The position numbers and the translations under genes are program-made. This document shows positions 62,645 through 64,000 of a DNA stretch of 64,000 nucleotides, in pieces. Location of the stretch: contig NZ_BBXJ01000001.1 of the NCBI RefSeq assembly GCF_001019715.1, forward strand, positions 1,116,001 through 1,180,000. Direction: 5' to 3'. Under the pieces are notes generated by a model, which was given only the letters and a program-made list of their open reading frames with translations, did no database searches and was not told the DNA's origin. The stretch's first letter is position 1. Every line of letters begins with the position of its first letter. This stretch comes from Rodentibacter caecimuris (lineage in GTDB: Bacteria > Pseudomonadota > Gammaproteobacteria > Enterobacterales > Pasteurellaceae).

Positions 62645-62878
62645 ATGTTGAAATTTTTGAAAAAGACAAGTGGAAAAGTTGCTGTTGCAACAGCTGGTTT
62701 ATTAGCCTCTACAATGTCATTGGCTGAAACACAAGCAGTTGATTACACGGCTTTAACCTCCAAAATTGACTTCAGCGGAGCAATTACGGCGGTATTAGGT
62801 GTAATTGCCTTAGTTGTTGGAGCATTAGTCGCTTGGAAAGGTGGGCAATGGATTGTAAAAGCGGTGCGTTCTGCTTAA
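62645..62878 (+). CDS. Major coat protein (pVIII-like), unit C
   Basis: Identical 77-residue precursor (50 mature residues) as in unit B, followed by the same weak terminator at 62886-62908. Confidence 0.9.
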   Translation: MLKFLKKTSGKVAVATAGLLASTMSLAETQAVDYTALTSKIDFSGAITAVLGVIALVVGALVAWKGGQWIVKAVRSA

Positions 62879-62921
62879 TCAATAGAGGGGGACATGAATC
62901 CCCTTTTTCTTAGGAGGTATT

Positions 62922-62996
62922 ATGACGTGGCAAATTGTCTTTTTTGTATGGGGGTTATTATGCGCTTGGGCGGTCATTCGTGGTATAGACGGTTAA
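62922..62996 (+). CDS. Tiny hydrophobic protein overlapping the pIII start, unit C
   Basis: Identical 24-residue copy of the unit B peptide, with the same AGGAGG site. Confidence 0.6.
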   Translation: MTWQIVFFVWGLLCAWAVIRGIDG

Positions 62997-64000
62997 TAAT
63001 TTGTTTCATTATCTCGCAATTTTTACATGTACAAGTTGCACACTCATTTGCACCTATTCTAGGAAGAGCGGTTTTAACAAGGGTTTTAGGGAATGTTGTT
63101 GCTCGGAGAGCTGCTGTTAGTGTTGCAGCTAATGATGCTTCAATCGTTGCATTACGCACAATGCAAACATATAGAGCATTAGGTACGGTAGCCGCAAATG
63201 ATGCCCGATTCGCTTTAACTGCTAAGTCAACCTTACGGCATGTGAAAGATATTTCGTGGGTTTCACTCGCATTGAATAGTGGGGTAATTACTTTATCCGA
63301 TTTAAATGTTGAGGGAAATGATAAAGTGTCTGTTACTTTTGAACCTAGTGCAGTTAAGTTAGCTGATGGGCGTTATGCAATTCAAGTTAATGGGGAAACA
63401 AAAATTGTTAATGCGAACCCAAGTAAAAATGATCCTGTGATTTATCAATATTCTAAAGAGAAAAAACAAATTCCAGATGAATTAAGTGAAGTTTATAAAT
63501 CAGATACATTAGATAATCGCTATAAATATTTTGATGAGTTAAGAACAGGGGAGTATGCCCAATCAAATTCACTTGAAAAATTATCTGAATATATATCTCA
63601 AGAAGAATGGGGAGGAAAAGGGGAAGAAAGTTATCTTAGCGTTAATATTGATGGAAAAGAACACCAATATTTGTATTCTAAAACAACTGTAGAAAATCGT
63701 TATTTAAGACATCAACAAATCGGCGATAGAATTCATCCCACAGTGCGGCAAACTTTTACCGAGAAGCAATTAAGATATGATTTTAATCCCATGCTTTCCG
63801 GATATACCGGAGAGAATACAGTTTATTCTTTTAACCCACCTAAAGAAAGTGATTATCAGATTTCTACACGCACAACAACCGTGAGCTATATCAATTTTGA
63901 AATCAATCCAAATTGGGTTGGGGATAATATTCAAACAACACCACAAGAACAACAATTAGGCTCAATCGCTGATTTGGATTTGGGATTATATACTCAGCCA
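62948..64000 (+). CDS. Adsorption protein (pIII-like), unit C, 3' end outside window
   Basis: The frame from ATG 62948 stays open to the last base and translates identically to the first 351 residues of the unit B pIII. The proline-rich linker and membrane anchor lie beyond the window. Confidence 0.78.
   Translation, partial: MGVIMRLGGHSWYRRLIICFIISQFLHVQVAHSFAPILGRAVLTRVLGNVVARRAAVSVAANDASIVALRTMQTYRALGTVAANDARFALTAKSTLRHVKDISWVSLALNSGVITLSDLNVEGNDKVSVTFEPSAVKLADGRYAIQVNGETKIVNANPSKNDPVIYQYSKEKKQIPDELSEVYKSDTLDNRYKYFDELRTGEYAQSNSLEKLSEYISQEEWGGKGEESYLSVNIDGKEHQYLYSKTTVENRYLRHQQIGDRIHPTVRQTFTEKQLRYDFNPMLSGYTGENTVYSFNPPKESDYQISTRTTTVSYINFEINPNWVGDNIQTTPQEQQLGSIADLDLGLYTQP

Larger units (their letters stand above)
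59050..64000 (+). repeat. Unit C, copy of unit B, cut by the window end
   Basis: Repeats unit B from the folded att site onward, without the 283-bp duplication. The window ends inside the pIII gene, so completeness of unit C and the right chromosomal junction cannot be seen. Confidence 0.85.

Overview
The window is from a Pasteurellaceae chromosome of the Haemophilus influenzae / Aggregatibacter type. The 9-base DNA uptake word AAGTGCGGT (and its complement) recurs through the host genes and the first prophage. Host genes present are mukF-mukE-mukB, ttcA, tusE, metE and sbcB. Species cannot be fixed from sequence reading alone; Aggregatibacter is a guess.

Region 1 (1-28,809) is the late part of a tailed, contractile-tail prophage; its left end lies outside the window. 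Order: helicase end, ninG, Q antiterminator, a promoter/terminator leader, lysis cassette (holin, endolysin, Rz/Rz1), terminase, portal, a MuF head protein fused to an ADP-ribosyltransferase domain, capsid genes, tail sheath and tube, a frameshifting tail chaperone, tape measure and baseplate. A 2.9-kb accessory insert follows (unknown membrane protein, C4-type antisense RNA, two antirepressor-type genes). Then come baseplate J, fibre and fibre-assembly genes. The right end is a 3' fragment of a tRNA-Leu, the likely attR.

Region 2 (28,810-44,400) is host DNA: metE (minus), a decayed T6SS-type effector gene with a DUF6708-like partner, tusE-ttcA (minus), the muk condensin operon, an EamA transporter and exonuclease I.

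Region 3 (44,440-64,000 and beyond) is a tandem array of filamentous-phage (inovirus) genomes at a dif-like site. Each unit starts with about 103 bp made of two inverted dif-like sites around a GC stem, the arrangement used by CTXphi-type phages that integrate as folded single strands through XerC/XerD. Unit 0 is a right-end remnant. Unit A (about 5.0 kb) keeps replication and small coat genes but has lost pIII, pVI, pI and the front of its secretin. Unit B (about 9.2 kb) looks complete: Rep, ssDNA-binding protein, minor and major coat, pIII, pVI, Zot/pI, secretin, and extra lipoproteins. Unit C matches unit B wherever compared, except that B has an internal 283-bp duplication; C runs off the window. 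A and B/C have unrelated replication proteins, regulators and operator repeats, so they look heteroimmune. A could depend on B or C for packaging and export.
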